From positions 1 through 27,894 of the forward strand of contig CAMYCX010000009.1 of NCBI GenBank assembly GCA_947254705.1: 27,894 bases of DNA, written 5' to 3'. The position numbers and the translations under genes were made by a program. This DNA is from an uncultured Veillonellaceae bacterium (lineage in GTDB: Bacteria > Bacillota > Negativicutes > Veillonellales > Negativicoccaceae). The notes beneath the pieces were generated by a model, which was given only the letters and a program-made list of their open reading frames with translations, was not told where the DNA came from and did not search any database. Positions 17,117-24,354 of this stretch are shown one piece after another (position 1 is the first letter of the stretch; the number at the start of each line of letters is the position of its first letter).

Positions 17117-18450
17117 CAGCCCTGTCCGCCGACTTCATAATCGGCCAATTTACCGTCTTCCAGCTCCACCAATGTCTCTTCGATCACGTCCAACGCCCGA
17201 TCGAGTTCTTCATACGTAATCACCAGCGGCGGCTGGAAGCGCAACACACTGCCGCCGAATGCGATCATCACGACACCTTTCTCAAAGCAACGGTTACAAA
17301 TCTTCAACGCCGCCTCCGGATCTTTCGTCTTCTTTTCTTTGTCGCTGACAATATCGACACCGAGCGACAAACCCAATCCGCGAACATCTCCGACTGCGCG
17401 GAAACGATCCTTCCACGCTTCCATACGCCGGCGTGCATGCGCACCCTTTTCCGTACTCTGCTGCAGCAGGTTCTCTCCTTCCAACATATCGAGCACGGCC
17501 AACGCCGCCGCACAGCAGACCGGATTGGCCCCCGTCGTAAAGAGATGGGCCGGTCGATCGAGCGACATCATGATGTCTTCGCGTCCGACCAACGCTGACA
17601 ACGGTAACCCGCCTGCCAGCGACTTGCCGTACACGACCAAATCGGGATCAATGCCGAAATGCTCCATCGAGCACCACGTTCCCGTTCGACCGAGACCCTG
17701 TTGTACGTCATCCACCGCAAACAAAATGCCGTGTTCCTTGCACAAGTCATATAACGCCCGGAAATATCCTTCCACCGGTTCCAGCAGACCGCCGTCGCCC
17801 TGCAATGTTTCGACCACCACACACGCCACTTCATCCGGCGGTAAGTACGTCGCCAGCATCTCCTTAAACGGTGCGAGGTACTCCTCTACGGTATTCGGTT
17901 CGCTTGCCCCGTACATTCCGCGATAACGATCCGGGAACGGAATGTGATGGAACCCCGGCAACAACGGCCCGATCTTGCGGCGCATGTTCAAACTGATCGC
18001 CGACATGGAAATCGAACCGTATGTCGAACCGTGATACGCGCCGACAAAGCTGACAATATTCGGCCGCCCCGTGTACCCGCGGGCAAACTTGATCAATGCA
18101 TCGTTGGAATCCGATCCCGTCAAGCCGAAGATCACGCGTTTCGGGAAATCGCCCGGCGATAACTCACACAGCCGATGTGCCAGTTTTACCAACGGTTCGT
18201 GATACATATACGCCGGTGTGTAATGCACCATCTTCTTCACCTGCGCGACAATCGCGTCCACCACCGGCTGCGGTGTATGACCGACATTCAGCGCACTGGC
18301 GCTGGTCAACAGATCAATGTACTCCTTTCCGTCCACATCCGTCATCACCGACCCGTGCGCGTGATCAATCACCAAGGGATAGTACGGGATCCGTCCCGCC
18401 GGTGCAAAATATTGTGCGTCTTCTTGAATCAATGCCTGTGCTTTACTCAT
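17113..18450 (-). CDS. Class III aminotransferase-fold PLP enzyme, isoleucine 2-epimerase-like
   Basis: 445 residues. PLP features are 'TGSDSNDALIKFARGYTGR' (phosphate-binding, about 111-129), 'AYHGSTYGS', 'AVDDVQQGLGRTG' with the ring-nitrogen Asp at 247, and the Schiff-base Lys at about 276 in 'VVYGKSLAGG'. General databases would call it an aspartate/acetylornithine/GABA aminotransferase family protein. However 'YYPLVIDHAHGSVMTDVDG', 'SASALNVGHT' and 'SLNMRRKIGPLLP', and the 'GW' end, recall the Lactobacillus isoleucine 2-epimerase as I remember it. That enzyme racemises branched-chain amino acids at C2. I therefore favour amino-acid epimerase over transaminase, without certainty. AGGAGG precedes the ATG by five bases. 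It is coupled to a YkvI permease gene. Confidence 0.85.
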   Translation of the reverse strand: MSKAQALIQEDAQYFAPAGRIPYYPLVIDHAHGSVMTDVDGKEYIDLLTSASALNVGHTPQPVVDAIVAQVKKMVHYTPAYMYHEPLVKLAHRLCELSPGDFPKRVIFGLTGSDSNDALIKFARGYTGRPNIVSFVGAYHGSTYGSISMSAISLNMRRKIGPLLPGFHHIPFPDRYRGMYGASEPNTVEEYLAPFKEMLATYLPPDEVACVVVETLQGDGGLLEPVEGYFRALYDLCKEHGILFAVDDVQQGLGRTGTWCSMEHFGIDPDLVVYGKSLAGGLPLSALVGREDIMMSLDRPAHLFTTGANPVCCAAALAVLDMLEGENLLQQSTEKGAHARRRMEAWKDRFRAVGDVRGLGLSLGVDIVSDKEKKTKDPEAALKICNRCFEKGVVMIAFGGSVLRFQPPLVITYEELDRALDVIEETLVELEDGKLADYEVGGQGW

Positions 18451-18522
18451 GATATCCTCCTCCGTCTACTGCTTCTGTAATGTTTATTTCGACATAATCC
18501 GTCTTTATTTTCGGCAAGGCAC

Positions 18523-18555
18523 CTACCCGCTGCCCCGCCACGCAATTCGTCTCAT
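18523..18555 (-). CDS. Possible 10-codon leader peptide
   Basis: ATG at 18555 with AGGAGG nine bases upstream encodes MRRIAWRGSG and stops at TAG. It lies between the intrinsic terminator and the epimerase-like gene, 72 bases before that gene's ATG. Ribosome-site quality is the only support for translation; the coding part is too short to judge. No strong promoter separates it from the epimerase-like gene. Confidence 0.3.
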   Translation of the reverse strand: MRRIAWRGSG

Positions 18556-18582
18556 CTTCACCCGCCTCCTTGTTTACGGTAA

Positions 18583-18614
18583 CAAAAAAGCGACCCTGCT
18601 CTCGCAGGATCGCT
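18583..18614 (-). terminator. Intrinsic terminator or attenuator ahead of the epimerase-like gene
   Basis: The minus-strand RNA forms AGCGATCCTGC, loop GAGA, GCAGGGTCGCT (11 pairs with one G-U) followed by TTTTTTG. It ends the T-box transcript after the 70-codon ORF, or acts as an attenuator if transcription is meant to reach the epimerase-like gene. Confidence 0.85.
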
Positions 18615-18631
18615 ACACTGTCAACATTCCT

Positions 18632-18662
18632 TCGAGAGTGGTGCGTTTCGCTCCACTCTCGA
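18632..18662 (-). repeat. Perfect 10-bp inverted repeat (hairpin) upstream of the terminator
   Basis: TCGAGAGTGG at 18632-18641 and CCACTCTCGA at 18653-18662 are exact complements. Inside, GCG-TTT-CGC extends the stem past a T/T mismatch. It lies 19 bases after the stop of the 70-codon ORF and 17 bases before the terminator stem. There is no T-run directly after it, so it is not itself a terminator. Confidence 0.85.
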
Positions 18663-18681
18663 CATTCTCACACCATCCGTA

Positions 18682-18894
18682 CTACGAAACGGGTAAAAAT
18701 TGTCTTGAATCGGCGAACCGCTCGGAAATAATGTTCGCCAAAATCACGAGGATGACGCGAACATCACTGATAATTCGAATGCTAATAAGCACGAGAATAT
18801 CAATCACCGAAATAAGGATACCCGAAAGGACACGGACGATAGCCGTGTTCGCTGCGTTCATGAGATTGTGCATCAGCATCTCGTTGCGATTCAT
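18682..18894 (-). CDS. Small Ile/Val/Leu-rich hydrophobic protein downstream of a T-box
   Basis: 70 codons starting MNRNEMLMHNLMNAANTAIV. An AAAGGGG ribosome site lies at a normal distance and the gene follows the T-box terminator by some 45 bases, so it is the first ORF the T-box controls. About 30 of 70 residues are Ile, Leu or Val (13 Ile), with a hydrophobic stretch at about 17-57 interrupted by R21, D32, R40, D44 and R46. There is no Tyr. I recognise no family. It may be a small membrane protein, or a long leader peptide whose Ile-rich translation tunes the hairpin/terminator pair that follows. The open frame extends upstream through the T-box, but that part is RNA structure, not protein. 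Confidence 0.5.
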   Translation of the reverse strand: MNRNEMLMHNLMNAANTAIVRVLSGILISVIDILVLISIRIISDVRVILVILANIISERFADSRQFLPVS

Positions 18895-18937
18895 TTCGTG
18901 TACCCCTTTCTTTGCGGTTGCGTAATTGGCGGCCGTA

Positions 18938-19168
18938 TATAAAAAGCCCCCGCAGGAATTACCCTGCAGGGGCGTAAAATACGCGGTACCACCCTGATTT
19001 ATTTCTCTTCGTCCGTAACGCCGACATGCGACAAACGCTACTTGGTTCACGCTTGCAGCTCCCGAGTGATGTATTCCCGTCACCGTTTCTGTCGACTTGC
19101 ACCGACCGTCGACTCTCTGTAAGAAAGGATGATGACGATTTATTCTCGTTCCTCGCTTTTGATTAAGT
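18938..19168 (-). ncRNA. T-box riboswitch, probably tyrosine-responsive
   Basis: All core parts are visible on the minus strand. The T-box motif AGGGTGGTACCGCG is at 18995-18982. The terminator (GCCCCTGCAGG, short loop, CCTGCGGGGGC, TTTTT) is at 18973-18941. The antiterminator pairing is AGGG with CCCCT. The Stem I distal motif reads AGAGAG...GGTCGGTGCAA. A base stem CGAG/CTCG with a GA-rich kink and the stem CGTCA/TGACG enclose a specifier loop GGAATACATCA. GAA directly followed by TAC (19073-19071) and then ATC suggests UAC (Tyr); AUC (Ile) three bases on is the alternative. Uncharged matching tRNA would hold the antiterminator and let transcription continue. The 5' end is estimated from the promoter. 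Confidence 0.92.
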
Positions 19169-19174
19169 ACGGCT

Positions 19175-19203
19175 ATCATACCAAATCAATTCGACCTTGT
19201 CAA
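19175..19203 (-). promoter_or_regulatory. Strong promoter of the T-box transcript
   Basis: TTGACA (19203-19198), exactly 17 bases, TATGAT (19180-19175) on the minus strand. This is one of the two best promoters in the window. The start site should be near 19168. The stretch 19204-19304, between this promoter and the ABC-F stop, holds no clear feature. Confidence 0.85.
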
Positions 19204-19304
19204 CCCCGTATTTCCACTTTTTTGAAAATATTGTGCGTTCCGACATCGCGATGCGGTCCCTGGCCAATGCTGCGAATCCGTCTTGTCCGTATGCGCCGAT
19301 CCGA

Positions 19305-21293
19305 TCAGGACATTTCGTTTTCCGCCGCTTCCGCACGCGCGGCCAGTTCTTCCCACTTGCGATAATCGGTGTCCAATTGCGTCTGCGTGGCAGTCAAGGC
19401 ATCCGTCAGTTCCCGGTACCGTTGCGTGTCGGTCGGGTCAATCGAGGCCAATTCCTGCGTATACATGGCAAAGGTTGCTTCGCCGCGGCTGATCTCCTGT
19501 TCCAACCGATCCATTTCTCGGGCATCACGCTCCCCGAAATATACCGCTTTAGGCGCCGCGGTTGCCGGTACGGACGGCAACGGATCCGTTTTTGTTCGTG
19601 CCGGTGCGACCGTATGAGACACTTCCTCCACTGCGTTATCTTCATCGGGTACGACAGTTGCTCCCGGTGCGATCACCGTAGACGGTTGCAGCACTCCCGT
19701 TTCCGCAAGCTCCCGATATTTCGCTTTCCAATAACTGTAATTACCGTGATATTCCCGCATGCCGCCGTCCTCAAAGGAAAGCAGTCGCGTCACCAAGCGA
19801 TCCAGCAAGTACCGGTCATGGGACACAATCACATACGTGCCGCCGAATTCACGCAACGCTCCCTCGATGACTTCCCGTGTCGCAATATCCAGATGATTGG
19901 TCGGTTCGTCAAGCAAAATGACGTTCGGCTCTTCCAACAGCAGCAGCAACAAATCCAAGCGCGCCTTTTCTCCGCCTGAAAGCAAGTGTACCTCGCGATA
20001 CACCTCATCTCCGCGGAATAAAAAGCGACCCAAAATATGCCGTGCCTCGTCTTCACCGCAACCGGCGGCATACATGACCTCCTTGACAACGGTATAGTCG
20101 GGGTGCAAGCGTTCATGTTCCTGTGAGAAATATCCCAAACGAACACGATTTCCGACCGTCACACGTCCCTCGTCCGGCGCTCGCTTGCCCGCCAAAAGCG
20201 ACAGCAGCGTAGATTTGCCGACACCGTTCGGGCCGATGATACCGACTGTTTCGCCTTGCCGTATGAGCAGCGACAAGCGGTCAAATATCGTGCGTTCACC
20301 GTAGCGTACCGCCAAATCTTCCGCCACCAGCACCTTATCCGCCGTGCCCGTCGCCCGCGGAAAATGAAAGTGCAAAGTCTCCTCATTGACCGGTGCGTCC
20401 AATCGCTCCAACCGATCGAGTTGCGACTGCCGACCGCGAGCCTGCTTGGCTTTGATCCCCGCTTTATATTTACGGATATACTCTTCCTGTCGGCGAATCT
20501 CCTCCTGCTGCTGTTCGTACGCCCGCCGCGCCGCCTCCTCCCGGGCGGCTTTTTCCCGCACATAGTAAGAATAATTGCCACGGTACAGATGCAGCTTGGT
20601 CTGCTCCAACTCCACGATATCCGTCGCCAACGCATCCAAAAAATAGCGGTCGTGTGAAATCATCAACACCCCGCCGCGGAAGGTACGCAGATACCCTTCC
20701 AGCCATTCCGTCATCCCAATATCCAGATGGTTGGTCGGTTCATCAAGCAGCAAAAAATCGGGGCGGCGCACCAAGGCTTTCGCCAGATTGAGCCGTGTTT
20801 TTTGCCCTCCGGAAAACGAGTTTGCCGGCCGCTGCCAATCCGCTTCGCCAAATCCCAGTGCCTGTAAGATCCGCCGTGTTTTCGCTTCGTAATCATACCC
20901 GCCGAGCCATTCGAACCGTTCCTGCAGTTGTCCGTAACGACGAACCGTCTCGTCATCATCGGCCCCCGCATGCATGGCCGCCGCCACCGTTTCCATCTCC
21001 TTGCGGCAATGAAGCAGATCCGTCCAGGCAATCTCCATTTCTTCCCGTACCGTTCGCCCGCCGAAATCAATATCCTGCTGCAGATAACCGACCGTTGCCC
21101 CGTCAGCGAACTTCACCGTTCCGGCATCGGGTTCCGATAGTCCCAGTATGCATTTGATCAACGTTGATTTGCCGGCCCCGTTACGTCCGACCAAGCCGAT
21201 GCGGCGAGCCGGCGACAGTCGCAAATCAATATCCTGAAACACGGTATCAATGCCGAACGATTTCGCCAAACCCGTGACTCTGATTTCTTTCAT
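19305..21293 (-). CDS. ABC-F family ATP-binding protein
   Basis: 662 residues with two fused ABC ATPase domains and no membrane helices, the ABC-F layout. Domain 1: Walker A 'GRNGAGKST' at about 36-44, signature 'SGGQKTRLNLAKAL', Walker B 'LLLDEPTNHLD'. A charged interdomain linker follows, then domain 2: 'GPNGVGKST', 'SGGEKARLDL' and 'ILLDEPTNHLD'. The C-terminus (about 560-662) is a Pro/Ala hinge and a charged coiled coil like that of Uup/YfmR-type proteins. ABC-F proteins act on the ribosome, relieving stalling or giving antibiotic protection; a housekeeping role is more likely here than resistance. The ATG at 21293 has AAAGGA upstream and lies inside the secretin gene's 3' end (47-base overlap in another frame). 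Confidence 0.92.
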   Translation of the reverse strand: MKEIRVTGLAKSFGIDTVFQDIDLRLSPARRIGLVGRNGAGKSTLIKCILGLSEPDAGTVKFADGATVGYLQQDIDFGGRTVREEMEIAWTDLLHCRKEMETVAAAMHAGADDDETVRRYGQLQERFEWLGGYDYEAKTRRILQALGFGEADWQRPANSFSGGQKTRLNLAKALVRRPDFLLLDEPTNHLDIGMTEWLEGYLRTFRGGVLMISHDRYFLDALATDIVELEQTKLHLYRGNYSYYVREKAAREEAARRAYEQQQEEIRRQEEYIRKYKAGIKAKQARGRQSQLDRLERLDAPVNEETLHFHFPRATGTADKVLVAEDLAVRYGERTIFDRLSLLIRQGETVGIIGPNGVGKSTLLSLLAGKRAPDEGRVTVGNRVRLGYFSQEHERLHPDYTVVKEVMYAAGCGEDEARHILGRFLFRGDEVYREVHLLSGGEKARLDLLLLLLEEPNVILLDEPTNHLDIATREVIEGALREFGGTYVIVSHDRYLLDRLVTRLLSFEDGGMREYHGNYSYWKAKYRELAETGVLQPSTVIAPGATVVPDEDNAVEEVSHTVAPARTKTDPLPSVPATAAPKAVYFGERDAREMDRLEQEISRGEATFAMYTQELASIDPTDTQRYRELTDALTATQTQLDTDYRKWEELAARAEAAENEMS

Positions 21294-22491
21294 AGCCGTC
21301 CTTTCCGTGTGCCGATACGGCATGTGCCGTGACGAAAATCATCACTTCCGCTTCGCGCTCGCGTTCATCGGTATGGCGAAACAGTTTACCCAACAGGGGA
21401 ATATCCGCTAACAAAGGCACACGTCGCTCGGTCGATTCCCGTTCCCGATCAATCAAACCGCCGATCACCAGCGGCTCGCCGTCGCGCAGGCAGACCGTCG
21501 TCTGCGCTTCCCGCGTGACGATACGATATGCCTTGAGTGTCGGCTCCAAGTACGGCGTGGCCACCTCCGCATAAATACGTGCGGTAATATTGCCATCCGC
21601 GCCGACGGAAGGGGTATACCGCAACCGAATCCCCGCGTCCCGATATTCGGTGGTGGTCACCAAATCATCGCCGCGCCCGCGCTCCACCAAGACGGGAATT
21701 TTGTTGCCGATTAAAATACTCGCTTCATGACCGTTCAGCGTCATGATGTTCGGTCGCGCCAAAATCTCCGCCTCGCCGTCCGCCACCATGGCATCCAGTC
21801 GTGCCCGCACGAGCCAGGAATACGGCATACCGCCCGATGCACGTCCGAAGGTAAACGCACTGTACCCTTCCGGTGTCGGTTTCGTTGCCGTCGACACCCC
21901 GGACCAATCCCAATCGATCCCGATTTCTTTCGCTCGATCACGATGCACGGACACCACTTCCACCTCTACCTGTACCTGTCGTACCTCCTGATCAAGTGCG
22001 GCAACGACGGCACGCGCCTGTGCGATTTCCCGTCCCGTGCCGTAGACGATGACGCTGCCCGCACCGGGATTGACCTGTACCCGTTCCGACGGTAAAATCG
22101 CGGTCAGATTTGCCCGAATGGTCGCCGCATCGACATAGTTTAGCGGAATCGCCGCCGCTTGCCGTGCTTGATCTCCCGCCGATTCTTTGGCATAGACGAC
22201 GAGCGCATGGCCCTGTCGTTCCATCACGACATTGCCCGCGGCCGCCGTCCAACGCAATGCCTCGTCCAACGTCGCCCCCGTCACGTCAATGGTCACCGTT
22301 CCGTCCACATCTCCCGCCATGACCAAATTTTCTCCGCCGAGACGTGCCAATCCCGTCAACACATCACGCAGTGGCGCCTGGCGTACATGCATATCGATTC
22401 CCGTTGCCGACATCGTGAGCGGCGCGGCCGCGGCCGCGCCGGTGTACACCGCAAACAACACGCCGATCAATCCGATTGCGATTCGTTTCAT
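21247..22491 (-). CDS. Secretin (PilQ/GspD superfamily), short form
   Basis: 414 residues, well below the 600-750 typical of PilQ or GspD. Signal peptide at about 1-22. An STN/N0-type domain at about 26-102 ('DMHVRQAPLRDVLTGLARLGG') is followed by one N1-type repeat ('IPLNYVDAATIRANLTAIL', 'NSVIVYGT'-like 'SVIVYGTGREI'). The secretin core has 'ARPNIMTLNGHEASILIGNKIPVLV', 'VTREAQTTVCLRDGEPLVIGGLIDRE' and 'PLLADIPLLGKLFRH'. The core normally ends at 'MIFVTAHAV'; about 20 further residues run into the ABC-F gene. Secretins form gated outer-membrane pores for type II secretion, type IV pili or competence. The start overlaps the upstream PilP-like gene (ATGA). I see no other secretion genes in the window. 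Confidence 0.92.
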   Translation of the reverse strand: MKRIAIGLIGVLFAVYTGAAAAAPLTMSATGIDMHVRQAPLRDVLTGLARLGGENLVMAGDVDGTVTIDVTGATLDEALRWTAAAGNVVMERQGHALVVYAKESAGDQARQAAAIPLNYVDAATIRANLTAILPSERVQVNPGAGSVIVYGTGREIAQARAVVAALDQEVRQVQVEVEVVSVHRDRAKEIGIDWDWSGVSTATKPTPEGYSAFTFGRASGGMPYSWLVRARLDAMVADGEAEILARPNIMTLNGHEASILIGNKIPVLVERGRGDDLVTTTEYRDAGIRLRYTPSVGADGNITARIYAEVATPYLEPTLKAYRIVTREAQTTVCLRDGEPLVIGGLIDRERESTERRVPLLADIPLLGKLFRHTDEREREAEVMIFVTAHAVSAHGKDGYERNQSHGFGEIVRH

Positions 22492-22925
22492 GATTCCTCC
22501 GTCAGCGGTATGGCTATCACCGCCGTATCATTTTCCAAGGTCGCTTCCGTGTCCGTAATCGCCGTCACCGTCCAGTGACCGACATGTTCCCCGCATGCCG
22601 TCACGAACGTTCCTTCTTGCGTCTGCCACAACGCCAAACGCCCCTCTCCCCGTTGCAAAACGCCTCGCAACAATGGAAGTGCTGGTGCTTGACCGACCGT
22701 CGGTGCAACCGCCGGTAACGGTTCGATCGGCGCGGCATCCGACCGTATTGTGCCGACTGCGCCCCATGGATTTGCCAGCTCCGTGGCCCGAATGGCCGGC
22801 GGCGTTGACACCGCTGTCGGCGCGACAGAAACGGGCAGCACATCCGCTCCCCGACTGCCCGTTCCGTATCCGTACATACCGATCATAAGCAGCGCTGCCG
22901 CCGCCATGACGATCGCTCCTCTCAT
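22488..22925 (-). CDS. PilP/GspC-like periplasmic protein (HR-type domain)
   Basis: 145 residues. An N-terminal membrane anchor (about 4-20) is followed by a Pro/Ala-rich linker. The C-terminal domain (about 85-145) reads 'LRGVLQRGEGRLALWQTQEGTFVTACGEHVGHWTVTAITDTEATLEND'. That is the pattern of the GspC homology region and PilP: a short beta-domain with 'GVL...LAL...G......G....GWTV..I....V.L'. In both systems this domain contacts the secretin's N0 domain. The next gene encodes a secretin with an N0-like domain and the two genes overlap (ATGA), which supports the call. Similarity is by pattern only. GGAGGCG precedes the ATG. Confidence 0.65.
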   Translation of the reverse strand: MRGAIVMAAAALLMIGMYGYGTGSRGADVLPVSVAPTAVSTPPAIRATELANPWGAVGTIRSDAAPIEPLPAVAPTVGQAPALPLLRGVLQRGEGRLALWQTQEGTFVTACGEHVGHWTVTAITDTEATLENDTAVIAIPLTEES

Positions 22926-22935
22926 GTCGCCTCCG

Positions 22936-24354
22936 TCAAAAATCTTTCGCCCAAATATCTACAGAGATCTGTCCCTGTTTGGTACGATACGTCAACTTAC
23001 CCGCAAAGGAATGCATATCCCGGTACCATGTATAATCCACATCATGTAAGGTACCGTTCACCGTGTCCCAACGGCATTCCACGCCGACGGCATTCAACCG
23101 GTCAATACGATATTTCATACCGACATATGCCGCCCGTTCGATTTCCCAACGGTCAAACCGATACGGCGACGGACTGCTCAAATGGTGATCATCGATCCCC
23201 GCCCACCATGTCCAGCGCGAGGTCGAGGCATAATCCGCCCGCACACCGTAATAGCGGTCATTTCTTACCGTTTGATCTACACTGTACCGATCCTGACGTA
23301 CGCCGAAGTACGGCGTCACCGTCCATTTCCCGGTCATATGTATCGGATCGACGCCGAAGAAAAGATTCCACCCGAAATGGTTACCGCGCAGTTGATTTTC
23401 ATACCAACGTCCCCAATTGACCTCTGCGGCGGCATACCAACCGTTGCGAAAATAGAGCCGTTCCGTTGCCAATTTGAATTCCGGCCGCCGTTCCAGCCAA
23501 ATCGAGTCGTCGTTAAATATACTTTCTTCTTTGCCGTAATGCCACGTCGCCGTCCATCGCGGCGCAATGTAACGCACGCCGACATCCGGCTTGAATCCCG
23601 TTCGTGCATACCAATCGGCCCGCAGAAATACATCCCACCGATCCGTCAAGGGATACGACGGTGTCAATCGCAAACCGACACCGTTATGACTGCGATAGAT
23701 CGGTCGCGGTAAAAAGGACATGAAACTCGCCCTTCGTGCGTGCTGATTGCCGACACGCGCCCGATATCCGGGCAATGTAAATACGCGCCGATTTTTGATA
23801 TAAAATGACGCGTTAGATGCCTTCAGACGTCCGTCCGGTAAGATAACGACCTTGTCCGCTTCCATACGATAGTCGGGAACACGTGCCACCGCGGACGGTG
23901 TCGTCACCATTGCCCGCAATACGGTGCCGCCGTCTTGGGGCGTATACACTGCGTCCTCGCCGCGGAGATACACCGCATCGTACAACCCTTCCACGTGTCG
24001 CCATGATGCCTGCTTGCTTTTTCCGTCATAACGGGCATCGACGATCGCCAGATCAATCCCCGCCGCGTCATTTTCCCAATGTCCCGTCTGCGGCAAGCGA
24101 TATATTTTCATACGTGCGTTACCGACCAGTTCGGGGGTAGTGATGAAATGATCGCCGTAGCGAATTTCCACCGCGCCCGTCGCCTTCATCTCCCCGGTAT
24201 GTCCCGCATACCGTAAAAAATCCGCATCAATCTGTACGGCAGATTCCGACACGGGAAAAGCGGCCGTTTCCGACGCGGGTGCGACCGCCGCAACGGTTCC
24301 GGCCGCCGCCACTGCGCCCCACAGACAAAGGGCACCTGCATATCGCCGTATCAT
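22936..24354 (-). CDS. LptD/OstA-like outer-membrane protein, short
   Basis: 472 residues. Signal peptide at about 1-28. An OstA/LptA-like beta-jellyroll follows ('VQIDADFLRYAGHTGEMKATGAVEIRYGDHFITTPEL', about 41-80), then a region resembling the LptD middle ('LKASNASFYIKNRRVFTLPGYR'). Next is a Tyr/Trp-rich beta-barrel ending 'ISVDIWAKDF' with a terminal Phe. LptD delivers lipopolysaccharide to the outer leaflet. Typical LptD has over 700 residues, so this barrel is much shorter; it may be a reduced LptD or a paralogue. I see few Cys and no LptD disulfide pattern. The start overlaps the upstream gene (ATGA). The next gene follows by ten bases. Confidence 0.78.
   Translation of the reverse strand: MIRRYAGALCLWGAVAAAGTVAAVAPASETAAFPVSESAVQIDADFLRYAGHTGEMKATGAVEIRYGDHFITTPELVGNARMKIYRLPQTGHWENDAAGIDLAIVDARYDGKSKQASWRHVEGLYDAVYLRGEDAVYTPQDGGTVLRAMVTTPSAVARVPDYRMEADKVVILPDGRLKASNASFYIKNRRVFTLPGYRARVGNQHARRASFMSFLPRPIYRSHNGVGLRLTPSYPLTDRWDVFLRADWYARTGFKPDVGVRYIAPRWTATWHYGKEESIFNDDSIWLERRPEFKLATERLYFRNGWYAAAEVNWGRWYENQLRGNHFGWNLFFGVDPIHMTGKWTVTPYFGVRQDRYSVDQTVRNDRYYGVRADYASTSRWTWWAGIDDHHLSSPSPYRFDRWEIERAAYVGMKYRIDRLNAVGVECRWDTVNGTLHDVDYTWYRDMHSFAGKLTYRTKQGQISVDIWAKDF

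Noticed and set aside
18895..19179. N-terminal extension of the 70-codon ORF through the T-box (open frame from 19179)
   Set aside because: The extra 95 codons are T-box RNA structure, including the terminator. The ribosome site before the ATG at 18894 gives a sensible start.
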